Source of the DNA: DATHGT01 sp035317605
Lineage (GTDB): Bacteria > Methylomirabilota > Methylomirabilia > Rokubacteriales > CSP1-6
Direction of reading: 5' to 3'
Length of the DNA: 45,470 nucleotides
NCBI GenBank assembly: GCA_035317605.1
Contig: DATHGT010000277.1
Span: 1 to 45,470, forward strand
In this document: in pieces, positions 1-6,793 of the stretch
Numbering within the stretch: the stretch's first letter is position 1
Layout of the letters: each line of letters starts with the position of its first letter
Notes under the pieces: model-generated
Seen by the model: the letters and a program-made list of their open reading frames with translations, nothing else
What the model was told of the DNA's origin: nothing
Databases searched by the model: none
Made by a program: the position numbers and the translations under genes

Positions 1-886
1 CCACCGAATGCTGGGCGTACGCGGAGGCCGCGCCCCACGAGAAGATGCTGCTGAGCAAGGCGTCGACGAACGGGCTCACGCTCGGCGACTCGCCGCGGGT
101 GACCCGCACGGTGGGGCCGGCGACCACGGTGGCGAACGTCTGCGGCGTGAACCGATAGGTCATGCCCAGGCGCGCCGTGTGCGTGGTCACCCCGAGCTGG
201 CGCTCGACGTCGAGGTACCGCGCCTCGTAGCCCAGGATGCCGACGACCCGGGGGGTGAAGTCGTGGTTGAGGTCGGCGGTGAGGCGGTAGACGTTCGAGT
301 CGGCCGACGCGGGATCGTCGTAGCGCTGGAGCGTGTAACTGGCTTCCATGCGGAGCGCCGTCGTGGGCAGGAACCGCCAGATGAACCCGGGCGCGAACAC
401 GTTGCTGAGCGCCTTCTGCCGTCCCACCGCGATGTTCTCGGTGCCCACGAAGTTGGTGTTCTTGTCCTCGATGAACACCTCGTTGAGGGTCAGCGTGAAC
501 TGGGGCGTCAGGCGGTGCGATCCGGTCAGGAAGAAGTTCTGGCGCTGGACGGCGTTGTCCAGCTCGTCGTTGTGCAGGTACTTCTCGCCGGTGAGGCTGT
601 AGCCGACGCTCCAGCGATAGGTGACGCCCTCGAGGATCAGCTGGAAGCCGGGGGTGACGCTGCCGATGTAGTCGGAGCGCTTGTGCTCGTTGGTCAGGAA
701 GACGTTGTCGTTGTACTCGGCGCCCAGGGTGAGGGTGGGGTAGAAGACGATGGGGCCGCGGACGGGCAGCTCGGGAAAGATGGTCGTGCCGGGCGTGCGG
801 CCGGGGAACTGGGCCCAGGCGGGGGCGCCTGCGAGAAACACCCCGAGCGCGAGCAAGGAGGCGGCGAGCGTGCGGGATCCGAGCAC
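1..886 (-). CDS. Outer-membrane beta-barrel protein, C-terminus beyond the window
   Basis: Read from a GTG at 886 the frame stays open to the window edge (at least 295 residues), so the end is missing. An AGGA stands about 8 bases before the GTG. Residues 1-24 form a signal peptide ending near AWAQF. After it come alternating amphipathic strands, with segments such as YPTLTLGAEYNDNVF and YRWSVGYSLTGEKYL, typical of outer-membrane barrels of the BBP2 type often found near polysaccharide-export genes. No enzyme motif is seen. It lies 45 bases downstream of the receiver gene on the same strand and may share its transcript. The exact family and cargo are not resolved; a structural barrel or porin-like role is inferred. 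Confidence 0.8.
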   Translation of the reverse strand, partial: MLGSRTLAASLLALGVFLAGAPAWAQFPGRTPGTTIFPELPVRGPIVFYPTLTLGAEYNDNVFLTNEHKRSDYIGSVTPGFQLILEGVTYRWSVGYSLTGEKYLHNDELDNAVQRQNFFLTGSHRLTPQFTLTLNEVFIEDKNTNFVGTENIAVGRQKALSNVFAPGFIWRFLPTTALRMEASYTLQRYDDPASADSNVYRLTADLNHDFTPRVVGILGYEARYLDVERQLGVTTHTARLGMTYRFTPQTFATVVAGPTVRVTRGESPSVSPFVDALLSSIFSWGAASAYAQHSV

Positions 887-918
887 GGACCGATTCCTAT
901 CACACCGGATTACCTGAA

Positions 919-932
919 AGAAAGCGCTTTCT
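919..932. repeat. Perfect 14-bp palindrome between receiver gene and barrel gene
   Basis: AGAAAGCGCTTTCT is its own reverse complement. It sits at the stop codon of the receiver gene and 33 bases before the start of the barrel gene, both on the minus strand. It could be an operator for a dimeric regulator or a short hairpin; on the minus strand the right arm is followed by TTTC, a poor terminator tail. No function is demonstrated. Confidence 0.4.
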
Positions 933-1294
933 CACGTGCGCGGCGAATCCAGTCGGCGCAGCGCCTGCTGATAGTGCGTGAGCGGCGCGGGCTTGGCGAT
1001 GACGTCGACGGCGCCCAGTCGCTTGACCTCCGCCACCTCGTCGGCAGTGGCGTGACCGGTGATGACCACGACCGGCAGCGACGGCCGCAGCCGCTTCACC
1101 TCGGTCAGCACGTCGAGGCCGTTCATGCCGGGCATCGAGACGTCGAGGAACACCGCGTCCGGCTCGCTCGTGCCGAGCATCCGCAACGCCTCCTCGCCCG
1201 AGTTCGCGATCTGCGTGCTGTGCCCCTCGCGGGCCAGCGATCGAGCCAGCACTTCGGCGACCTGGGGCTCGTCATCGACGATCAGAATTTCCAT
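932..1294 (-). CDS. Stand-alone response-regulator receiver (CheY-like)
   Basis: This 120-residue protein is a single receiver domain with no output domain. The acidic pocket D7/D8, phospho-acceptor D51 (in VFLDVSMPG), switch T79 and conserved K101 (in AKP) are all present, so it should be phosphorylated by a histidine kinase. The start is clear: GAGGAGG lies about 6 bases before the ATG. It is divergent from the sigma-54 activator gene at 1486 and upstream of the barrel gene. The activator lacks a receiver of its own, so the two may act in one pathway, but that is inference. No kinase gene is adjacent; the nearest is at 12.9 kb. Confidence 0.9.
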   Translation of the reverse strand: MEILIVDDEPQVAEVLARSLAREGHSTQIANSGEEALRMLGTSEPDAVFLDVSMPGMNGLDVLTEVKRLRPSLPVVVITGHATADEVAEVKRLGAVDVIAKPAPLTHYQQALRRLDSPRT

Positions 1295-1424
1295 TGCGTC
1301 CTCCTCGGCGATTTTTGTAAGAGCTGCTCTCCACTTCTTGCAAGATCTACATTCTTACTTAGGACTCAAGACGGCCGTGAATGGGAAGTGCGTGTAGTCA
1401 TTGCGTTGTTTCCTGACGAAACAT

Positions 1425-1441
1425 TTGGCATTTTACCTGCA
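1425..1441 (+). promoter_or_regulatory. Sigma-54 (-24/-12) promoter for the activator gene
   Basis: TTGGCATTTTACCTGCA has the invariant GG (1427-1428) and GC (1439-1440) separated by exactly ten bases, as required for RpoN promoters. The predicted start is near 1452, about 34 bases before the ATG at 1486. A GGAGGG ribosome site follows. An RpoN promoter in front of an RpoN activator suggests autoregulation. Confidence 0.6.
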
Positions 1442-1485
1442 CTTGGCTGCATACAACAGTTCTCAAAAATTCCCTTGGAGGGACC

Positions 1486-2550
1486 ATGAGCGACGGGCTC
1501 AGCCTTTGTGTCAGCAAGAAGATGCAGCCGATCCGCGACCTGGTGGCGAAGGTGGCCGTCACGAACACCACCGTGCTGCTGCGTGGAGAAAGCGGCGTCG
1601 GCAAAGAGGTCGTCGCCCGAGCCCTCCACACGGGCTCGCCGCGGGCCGCCAAGCAATTCCTCAAGGTCAACTGCGCGGCGCTGCCGGGCGAGCTGCTGGA
1701 GTCCGAGCTGTTCGGCCACGAGAAGGGCTCGTTCACCGGGGCCTACCGCCAGAAGCCGGGGAAGTTCGAGGCCGCCGACGGCGGCACCCTGCTCCTCGAC
1801 GAGATCGGTGAGATGCCGTTGCGGCTTCAGGCCAAGCTGCTCCACGTGCTCCAGGACGGCGAGTTCTCCCGCGTCGGCGGCGAGAAGATCATCGACACCG
1901 ACGTGCGATTGATCGCGGCGACCAACCGCGACCTCGAGAGCGCGCTGCGGGCTCATCAGTTCCGTGAAGACCTCTACTATCGGTTGAACGTGATCGAGAT
2001 CCGGATCCCGCCGCTGCGCGAGCGCCGTGAGGAGATCCCGCTGATGGTCGATTACTTCCTCCGTAAGTTCAACGTCCAGTTCGCCCGCACGGTGGAGGTT
2101 CCCCAGGAGACCGTGCGCGTCTTCATGGAGTATCACTGGCCGGGCAATCTTCGGGAGCTGGAAAACGCCATCAAGCGCATCGTGGTGCTCGGCAGCGCGC
2201 GCTCGGTCCAGCAGGAGATGCTCGCCAACCTCAGCCACGGCAACGGCAACGGGAATGGAAACGGAAACGGGAACGGCGCCGCCGCGCTGGCCGCCACCGT
2301 CAGCTCCGAGGGGCCGATCAGCCTCAAGGACATCGCGCGCCAGGCCGCACGCGACGCCGAGCGCGTGGCGATCAAGGAAGTGCTCGACCGCGTGCACTGG
2401 AACCGCGCCAAGGCCGCGCGCCTGCTGCAGATCAGCTACAAGGCGCTGCTCTACAAGATCGTGCAGTGTGGCCTCGTGACGCCCGAGGAAAAGGAACGCG
2501 ACAAGGTCGAGCGCAACAACGTCGCGATGGCCGAAGTCATCGCGTCTTGA
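1486..2550 (+). CDS. Sigma-54-dependent transcriptional activator (AAA+ and Fis-type HTH)
   Basis: This 354-residue bacterial enhancer-binding protein has no N-terminal sensor or receiver and starts directly with the AAA+ domain, like PspF. Walker A GESGVGKE is at residues 34-41, the sigma-54-contacting loop reads GSFTGA (81-86) instead of the usual GAFTGA, and Walker B LLLDE ends at 106. The sensor and arginine-finger region (RLIAATNRDL, then FREDLYYRL) is intact. Residues 251-264 are an alternating Gly-Asn linker. A Fis-type helix-turn-helix (about 298-326, WNRAKAARLLQISYKAL) ends the protein. GGAGGG precedes the ATG. Without a sensor domain, activity is probably set by a partner protein or by expression level. 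Confidence 0.95.
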   Translation: MSDGLSLCVSKKMQPIRDLVAKVAVTNTTVLLRGESGVGKEVVARALHTGSPRAAKQFLKVNCAALPGELLESELFGHEKGSFTGAYRQKPGKFEAADGGTLLLDEIGEMPLRLQAKLLHVLQDGEFSRVGGEKIIDTDVRLIAATNRDLESALRAHQFREDLYYRLNVIEIRIPPLRERREEIPLMVDYFLRKFNVQFARTVEVPQETVRVFMEYHWPGNLRELENAIKRIVVLGSARSVQQEMLANLSHGNGNGNGNGNGNGAAALAATVSSEGPISLKDIARQAARDAERVAIKEVLDRVHWNRAKAARLLQISYKALLYKIVQCGLVTPEEKERDKVERNNVAMAEVIAS

Positions 2551-2557
2551 CCGAGAT

Positions 2558-2583
2558 GGGGGGCCTGGCCACGGGCCCCCCTT
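2558..2583 (+). terminator. GC-rich hairpin after the sigma-54 activator
   Basis: GGGGGGCC (2558-2565) pairs perfectly with GGCCCCCC (2574-2581) around an 8-base loop, starting 7 bases after the stop codon. Only two T follow, so it is a terminator-like hairpin with a weak tail. Confidence 0.6.
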
Positions 2584-2899
2584 CCCCGCCTGATGCTCGG
2601 GGCGCCGCGGCGTAGCCGTGGCGCCCTCGCGACATCACGAATGAGCACCGCGCAGGATGGCGTGGAAGCGCTCGCGCGCGGCGACCGCGGTGAGCATCAC
2701 GAGGTAGAGCGCGACTCGGAACGCGATCATGTCAGCAGGTGAGAAGAGCAAGCGTCGTGCCCCACGTGGCATCTTCCCTAACTCCGCGAACACGCTGATC
2801 CGCGTCAGACGCTCCGATTCGGGCGAGGGAAAAGCATTTCCACGTCAGAGTATCCGGCTCACGACCAAGCCCGCCACGACCGCGTGATACTCTAGCGCC
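2584..2899. other. Intergenic stretch without a confident gene
   Basis: Between the activator and the TatA/B gene I find no convincing gene. A 31-codon minus-strand frame (2730 to 2635) begins with a hydrophobic stretch, MIAFRVALYLVMLTAVAA, but has no ribosome site. Just upstream of 2900 a GATACT-like hexamer (2886-2891) could be a -10 element, without a matching -35. Confidence 0.4.
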
Positions 2900-3370
2900 A
2901 TGTTCGACATCGGGCTGCAGGAGATGCTCATCATCGGCGTCATCGCCCTGCTGGTCTTCGGTCCTTCGAAGCTGCCCGAGCTGGGACGGATGTTCGGCCG
3001 GGCGATGCGCGAGTTCCGGCGCGCGAGCGACGAGTTCCGCAGCACGGTCGAGACGAACCTGCACATCAACGATCCCGAGCCGTACATGGCGCCGCCCTCG
3101 CCGGTGTCGAGCGAATCCTCCGCGACCTCTTCGCTGCCCTCGGAGTCGGAAGTCGCTCCGGCCGAGAGCGCACCCGCGCCCGCGTCGGTCACCACCGAGA
3201 TCGGCGAGCCGTACTGCGCCCAGCGCGGATCGCGCTTGTTCCACCGCCGCGAGTGCACGTGGGTGCGTCGCATCCCCGAGGCCGAGCGCGTCGAGTTGAA
3301 GCAGATCAGCGACGCTCGCGATCAAGGCTTCAAGGAATGCCCGGTCTGCGAGCCGTGGGAACCGGCGTGA
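2900..3370 (+). CDS. tatB: TatA/B-family translocase protein with C-terminal Ada-like zinc-binding module
   Basis: Residues 1-55 are a typical Tat translocase A/B subunit: a short periplasmic end, one membrane helix (about 7-21), the FGPSKLPELGR hinge (20-30) and an amphipathic helix. The Glu near the start of the helix (E8) is TatB-like. A Pro/Ser/Ala-rich linker (about 60-100) leads to residues 103-153, which match the metal-binding module of Ada: LFHRREC gives H115-x3-C119, and C147-x2-C150 completes a possible zinc site. Ada itself uses four cysteines, so His replaces the first ligand. Ordinary TatA and TatB end in unstructured tails. Tat-type signal peptides in the window (for example the binding protein at 34801) give it likely clients. 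The fusion is unusual; its role is unknown. Confidence 0.88.
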   Translation: MFDIGLQEMLIIGVIALLVFGPSKLPELGRMFGRAMREFRRASDEFRSTVETNLHINDPEPYMAPPSPVSSESSATSSLPSESEVAPAESAPAPASVTTEIGEPYCAQRGSRLFHRRECTWVRRIPEAERVELKQISDARDQGFKECPVCEPWEPA

Positions 3371-3389
3371 GGCGCCGCTCTTTTTTTGC

Positions 3390-3419
3390 TTGACGCCCTC
3401 AACACCCGTTGAGTACATT
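3390..3419 (+). promoter_or_regulatory. lexA promoter with embedded palindromic LexA operator
   Basis: A -35 TTGACG (3390-3395) and a -10 TACATT (3414-3419) are 18 bases apart. The spacer carries a perfect inverted repeat CTCAAC-ACCC-GTTGAG (3398-3413), so a bound dimer would block polymerase. It lies 24 bases before the lexA start, which points to autorepression. The sequence differs from the E. coli CTGT-N8-ACAG box and only resembles the Gram-positive GAAC/GTTC core. Confidence 0.7.
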
Positions 3420-3442
3420 GGCCGTCTCAGGAGGTTGTGGGG

Positions 3443-4075
3443 ATGCGTGAGCTGACGGATCGGCAGCGCGAGGTGTTGAGCTTCATCCGAACCTTTACCG
3501 CGCGTCACGGTGTGCCGCCGACGGTGCGAGAGATCGGCTCGCAGTTTCGGGTCACCCCGCGCGCGGCCTTCGATCATCTGCGCGCGCTCGAGCGCAAGGG
3601 CGCGCTGCAACGCCGCGCCAGCGCCGGGCGCACGTCACGCGCCCTGACGCTCGTGGGTAGCTCGCCGACCGATTATCGATCGGTGCCGATCCTCGGCCGC
3701 ATTGCCGCGGGTCTGCCGCTGCTCGCCGAGGAAAATCGCGAGGGCGAGCTGCCCGTGGCCGCGGCGGCGCTTCCCGGCGGGGGCGAGGACGTGTTCGCGC
3801 TCCGCGTTCGCGGCGAGTCGATGATCGACGCCCACATCTGCGACGGCGATCTCGTGCTCGTGCGCAAGCAGGACAGCGCGCAGCCCGCCGACATCGTGGT
3901 CGCGCTGCTCGGCACCGGCGGCGAGAGCGAAGCAACGGTCAAGCGCTTCTTTCGCGACGGCGAGCGCGTCGTGCTCAAGCCCGAGCACCCCACGATGGCC
4001 CCGATCGTCGTCGACCCTCGCGAGCGCGAGGTCAGGGTGCTCGGCAAGGTCATCGGAGTGCTTCGCGGTTTCTAG
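3443..4075 (+). CDS. lexA: LexA repressor, SOS regulator and self-cleaving serine protease
   Basis: The 210-residue protein has the full LexA layout: a winged helix-turn-helix at 1-65 (LTDRQREVLSFI, then PPTVREIG), a cleavage site A89-G90 within RIAAGLPL, and the S24 catalytic pair S126 (in RGESM) and K167 (in ATVKRF). RecA-stimulated cleavage between A89 and G90 should inactivate it after DNA damage. The ATG at 3443 is chosen over an in-frame GTG at 3437 because AGGAGG ends 8 bases before the ATG but only 2 before the GTG. Its promoter holds a matching palindrome, and the DNA ligase lies downstream. Confidence 0.96.
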   Translation: MRELTDRQREVLSFIRTFTARHGVPPTVREIGSQFRVTPRAAFDHLRALERKGALQRRASAGRTSRALTLVGSSPTDYRSVPILGRIAAGLPLLAEENREGELPVAAAALPGGGEDVFALRVRGESMIDAHICDGDLVLVRKQDSAQPADIVVALLGTGGESEATVKRFFRDGERVVLKPEHPTMAPIVVDPREREVRVLGKVIGVLRGF

Positions 4076-4143
4076 CTGATTCAGTGTGCGCGGCCCGAGT
4101 GGGCCGCAATTTCTCCGGAGCCGCCACTCAGGAGGAGAGAGCG

Positions 4144-4323
4144 ATGCATCACACGTCGACGTATTCAGGATTCGTTCCTCATCGCAGAACCCGCGCCCTT
4201 TTTTTGCTTCGTACCGCTCAACACGTGCGGAGCGGGGAAGCGGCGCGCGAGGTCGTGCGGGCGCTGCTGGCGCTGGCCGCCGCGTGCGCGTGGGGCGCGG
4301 TCGCGATCCTGCTCGGCTCATAA
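4144..4323 (+). CDS. Possible small single-span membrane protein
   Basis: A 59-codon frame begins at an ATG preceded by AGGAGGAG about 5 bases upstream, a much better ribosome site than most genes here. The basic N-terminal half is followed by one hydrophobic segment (about 38-58, VRALLALAAACAWGAVAILL) at the end, like a tail-anchored peptide. It stops 7 bases before the ligase start, so it may be co-translated with it. An alternative is that the region is the ligase 5' leader, because it also contains a LexA-operator-like sequence. No family is recognised. Confidence 0.4.
   Translation: MHHTSTYSGFVPHRRTRALFLLRTAQHVRSGEAAREVVRALLALAAACAWGAVAILLGS
4198..4232 (+). promoter_or_regulatory. Partial copy of the lexA control region upstream of the DNA ligase
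   Basis: The string CTTTTTTTGCTT, then a short gap, then CTCAACAC occurs both here (CTCAAC at 4217-4222) and in front of lexA (3380-3405); the gap is 6 bases at lexA and 7 here. The left half-site is intact, but the right half reads GCGGAG instead of GTTGAG. It lies about 100 bases before the ligase and may be a weak LexA site or a relic of duplication. Confidence 0.3.
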
Positions 4324-4330
4324 TGAGCCG

Positions 4331-5890
4331 GTGCGTGGGTTCTCGGAGTTCGCCGAGCTCTGTCGCCGACTGGCCAGGACCGCCGGGCGTCTCGACAAGC
4401 GCCGTCTCACCGCGGAATACCTGCGCGTTCTCGACGCGGACGAGGTGGCGCCGGCCGTCGACTTCCTGACCGGTCGCGCGTTTCCGGCCACCGACGCGCG
4501 CACGCTCAACGTGCGCGGGTTGCCGGCCGCGCCGCCGGAGCCGATCGGGCCGCCGCTCATGCTCACCGACGTGGCGAGCGCGTTCGCGGACGTGGCCGCC
4601 ACGTCGGGCGCGGGCTCGCGGCGCGCGCGCGAGGAGCGGCTGGCGCTCCTGGCCGCGCGCGCGTCGCCGGACGAGCGCGAGATCATCGCGCGCATCATCG
4701 GCGGCGAGATGCGCACCGGCGTCTCCGACGGTCTCGTGCTCGAGGCCATCGCCGAGGCCGCGGGCGCCGATCTCGCGACCGTGCGCCGCGCGGCGCTGTT
4801 CCTCGGCGATCTCTCGCGCGTGGCCACGCTCGCGCGTGAGGCCGGCGCCGAGGCCCTCGCGCGCACCGCGCCGCGGGTCTTCGTGCCGCTGCTGCCGATG
4901 CTGGCTGAGATCGCGGACGACTTCGCCGAGGTGCTGCGCGCTCACGGCGGGCGCACCGCGCTGGAGTTCAAGTACGACGGCGCGCGCATCCAGCTGCATC
5001 GCGAGGGCGACCGCGTGGCCATCTGGACGCGCCGTCTCTCCGACGTCACCGCGAGCCTGCCCGACGTGGCCGCGCTGGCCCGGCGCGATCTCACCGGCGC
5101 GCCCTTCATCCTCGACGGCGAGGTGGTCGCGCTCGACCACGCCGGTCGCCCGCTGCCGTTCCAGGAGCTGATGCGGCGCTTCCGGCGCGTGCACGGCGTC
5201 GAGGCCCTGGCCGGGGAGATGCCGCTGGCCGTTCACTTCTTCGATTGTCTGATGGCGGAGGGCCGCTCGCTCATCGACGCGCCCTACGAGCGCCGCTGGG
5301 ACGCGTTGACCGCGGTCACCGGCGGCCGCTCTCTCGCCGAGCGCCTGATCGTCACGAGCGCGGACGAGGCGGAAGAGTTTCGGTCGCGGGCGCTCGCCGC
5401 CGGTCACGAGGGCGTGATGGCCAAGGATCTGGCGAGCGCCTACGAGCCGGGCGGCCGCGGCAAGCGGTGGTTCAAGGTGAAGGCCGCCGAAACCATCGAT
5501 TGCGTGATCGTCGCCGCCGACCGCGGCTCCGGCCGCCGCGTGGGGTGGCTGTCGAACTATCACCTGGCCGTGCGCGACGGCGACGGCTACGCGGAGATCG
5601 GCAAGACGTTCAAGGGGCTCACCGACCGTGAGTTCGCCGAGATGACCGCGCGGCTGACCGCGCTCGCCGTGGCCGACGACGGGTACACCGTGCGCGTGCG
5701 TCCCGAGACCGTGGTCGAGGTGGAATACAACGAGATCCAGAAGAGCCCGACCTATCGCTCGGGCCTCGCGCTGCGCTTCGCCCGCATCGCGCGAATCCGC
5801 GAGGACAAGGCGCCGGCGCAGGCCACCACGCTGGAGGAGCTGCGCGCCCTCTACGAGCGCCAGTTCAGCGTCAAAGGCCGCGCAGTGTAG
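4331..5890 (+). CDS. ATP-dependent DNA ligase (archaeal/LigB-type)
   Basis: The 519-residue enzyme has an N-terminal DNA-binding domain (about 1-185), a nucleotidyltransferase core and an OB-fold end. The AMP-accepting lysine is K214 in the KYDG motif. Motif IIIa/IV-like FILDGEVVALD, motif IV GHEGVMAKD and motif V WFKVK are all present. It seals DNA nicks using ATP rather than NAD+. With Ku encoded 9 kb away it could take part in end joining, but it has no polymerase or nuclease domains as in LigD. The start is a GTG 7 bases after the small membrane frame. The KaiC-like gene begins 11 bases downstream, so these probably form an operon behind lexA. Confidence 0.93.
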   Translation: MRGFSEFAELCRRLARTAGRLDKRRLTAEYLRVLDADEVAPAVDFLTGRAFPATDARTLNVRGLPAAPPEPIGPPLMLTDVASAFADVAATSGAGSRRAREERLALLAARASPDEREIIARIIGGEMRTGVSDGLVLEAIAEAAGADLATVRRAALFLGDLSRVATLAREAGAEALARTAPRVFVPLLPMLAEIADDFAEVLRAHGGRTALEFKYDGARIQLHREGDRVAIWTRRLSDVTASLPDVAALARRDLTGAPFILDGEVVALDHAGRPLPFQELMRRFRRVHGVEALAGEMPLAVHFFDCLMAEGRSLIDAPYERRWDALTAVTGGRSLAERLIVTSADEAEEFRSRALAAGHEGVMAKDLASAYEPGGRGKRWFKVKAAETIDCVIVAADRGSGRRVGWLSNYHLAVRDGDGYAEIGKTFKGLTDREFAEMTARLTALAVADDGYTVRVRPETVVEVEYNEIQKSPTYRSGLALRFARIARIREDKAPAQATTLEELRALYERQFSVKGRAV

Positions 5891-5901
5891 AATCCGCCTC
5901 T

Positions 5902-6792
5902 ATGAACGCGCGCGTCTCGACCGGTCTAGGAAAACTCGACGACATGCTGGGCGGCGGCCTGCTGCCGGGCACGCTCACGGTGGTCTACGGCGCCACCGGC
6001 ATCGGCAAGACGCACCTCGGCCTCACCTTCGCGGACACCGGCCGGCGCGACCACGACGGCGCGCGCGGCATCGTGCTCGACATGAACGGCCGGGGCGATT
6101 CCCAGCAGCACGACGAGTACGCGGCGCGGCTGTTCGAGTGGTCGCTCTCGCCGTGGACGCACACGGTGACGCCGATGGCCGATCCCTATCCGCCGGCCGG
6201 CCAGATGGAGGCGTTCTACTCGAACGCGCTCAAGTGGGTCGGCCGGGTCAGAGATTTCCAGGCGCCCACCGGCGACGGCGGCTGGGAGTTCGACTGGAAC
6301 TGGAAGGCCCAGACCAACCACGCGTTCTACACGGTCCGCCCGTTCATGTACTTTCACTTCGCGGCGGGCAGCCGCCGCGTGGTCGTCGACGGCGTCGAGC
6401 CCATGGACTCGCCGGCCGACTCGATCCAGTTCCACCTGTTCAACGAGGTGTACCGCACGGTGATCCATCGCGACGCCGAGACGCTCGGGATGGAGATCTG
6501 CCTGCCCGTGTGGAAGCACCGTGAGTTCATCGAGTCCCACCTCTACGATCACCGGGCGATCACCACGCTGCTGCTGGTGACCACCGAGGAGACGCGGCTG
6601 GAGGACCTCATCGCGCGCAAGGTCGCCACCGGCGACATCGGCGCCACCGCCAACACCATCCTCGTCATGGGCAGCGAGCGCGTGGGCAATCGGCTCGGCC
6701 GCATGCTCTGCGTGGTCAAGCACCGCGGCAGCGCGATGAGCGACGAGATCGTCGAGTACAAGATCACCGGCCAGGGGATCGAGATTTCGTGA
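5902..6792 (+). CDS. RecA/KaiC/Rad55-like P-loop ATPase
   Basis: The 296-residue protein opens like KaiC-family ATPases: STGLGKLDDMLGGGLLPG followed by Walker A GATGIGKT (30-37). A Walker B-like RRVVVDG follows a long insertion of about 100 residues rich in Trp and Tyr (around WEFDWNWKAQTNHAFYTV), which KaiC itself lacks. The C-terminal part (VKHRGSAMSDEIVEYKI) resembles the substrate-loop region of KaiC/RadA proteins. No KaiA/KaiB genes or second ATPase domain are seen, so it is not a clock KaiC. It sits 11 bases after the ligase and 1 base before the CCA-adding enzyme. A role in DNA repair or signalling is inferred from position only. Confidence 0.85.
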   Translation: MNARVSTGLGKLDDMLGGGLLPGTLTVVYGATGIGKTHLGLTFADTGRRDHDGARGIVLDMNGRGDSQQHDEYAARLFEWSLSPWTHTVTPMADPYPPAGQMEAFYSNALKWVGRVRDFQAPTGDGGWEFDWNWKAQTNHAFYTVRPFMYFHFAAGSRRVVVDGVEPMDSPADSIQFHLFNEVYRTVIHRDAETLGMEICLPVWKHREFIESHLYDHRAITTLLLVTTEETRLEDLIARKVATGDIGATANTILVMGSERVGNRLGRMLCVVKHRGSAMSDEIVEYKITGQGIEIS

Positions 6793-6793
6793 C

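Noticed and set aside
8..1489. Long plus-strand open frame (493 codons) across the receiver and barrel genes
   Set aside because: It is antisense to two genes with clear domains, is full of Arg/Gly/Ala as expected of GC-rich shadows, and has no ribosome site.
2237..2277. Repeat of Gly-Asn codons as a CRISPR or satellite
   Set aside because: It is a short in-frame coding repeat within the activator linker, with no spacers.
2635..2730. 31-codon hydrophobic frame on the minus strand
   Set aside because: No ribosome site and no support other than hydrophobicity.
3635..5563. 642-codon minus-strand frame opposite lexA and the ligase
   Set aside because: Shadow frame: the plus-strand genes there have full catalytic motifs, and this one has only low-complexity composition.
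5902..6792. Circadian KaiC
   Set aside because: Single ATPase domain, no KaiA/KaiB nearby, and a long insertion that KaiC lacks.
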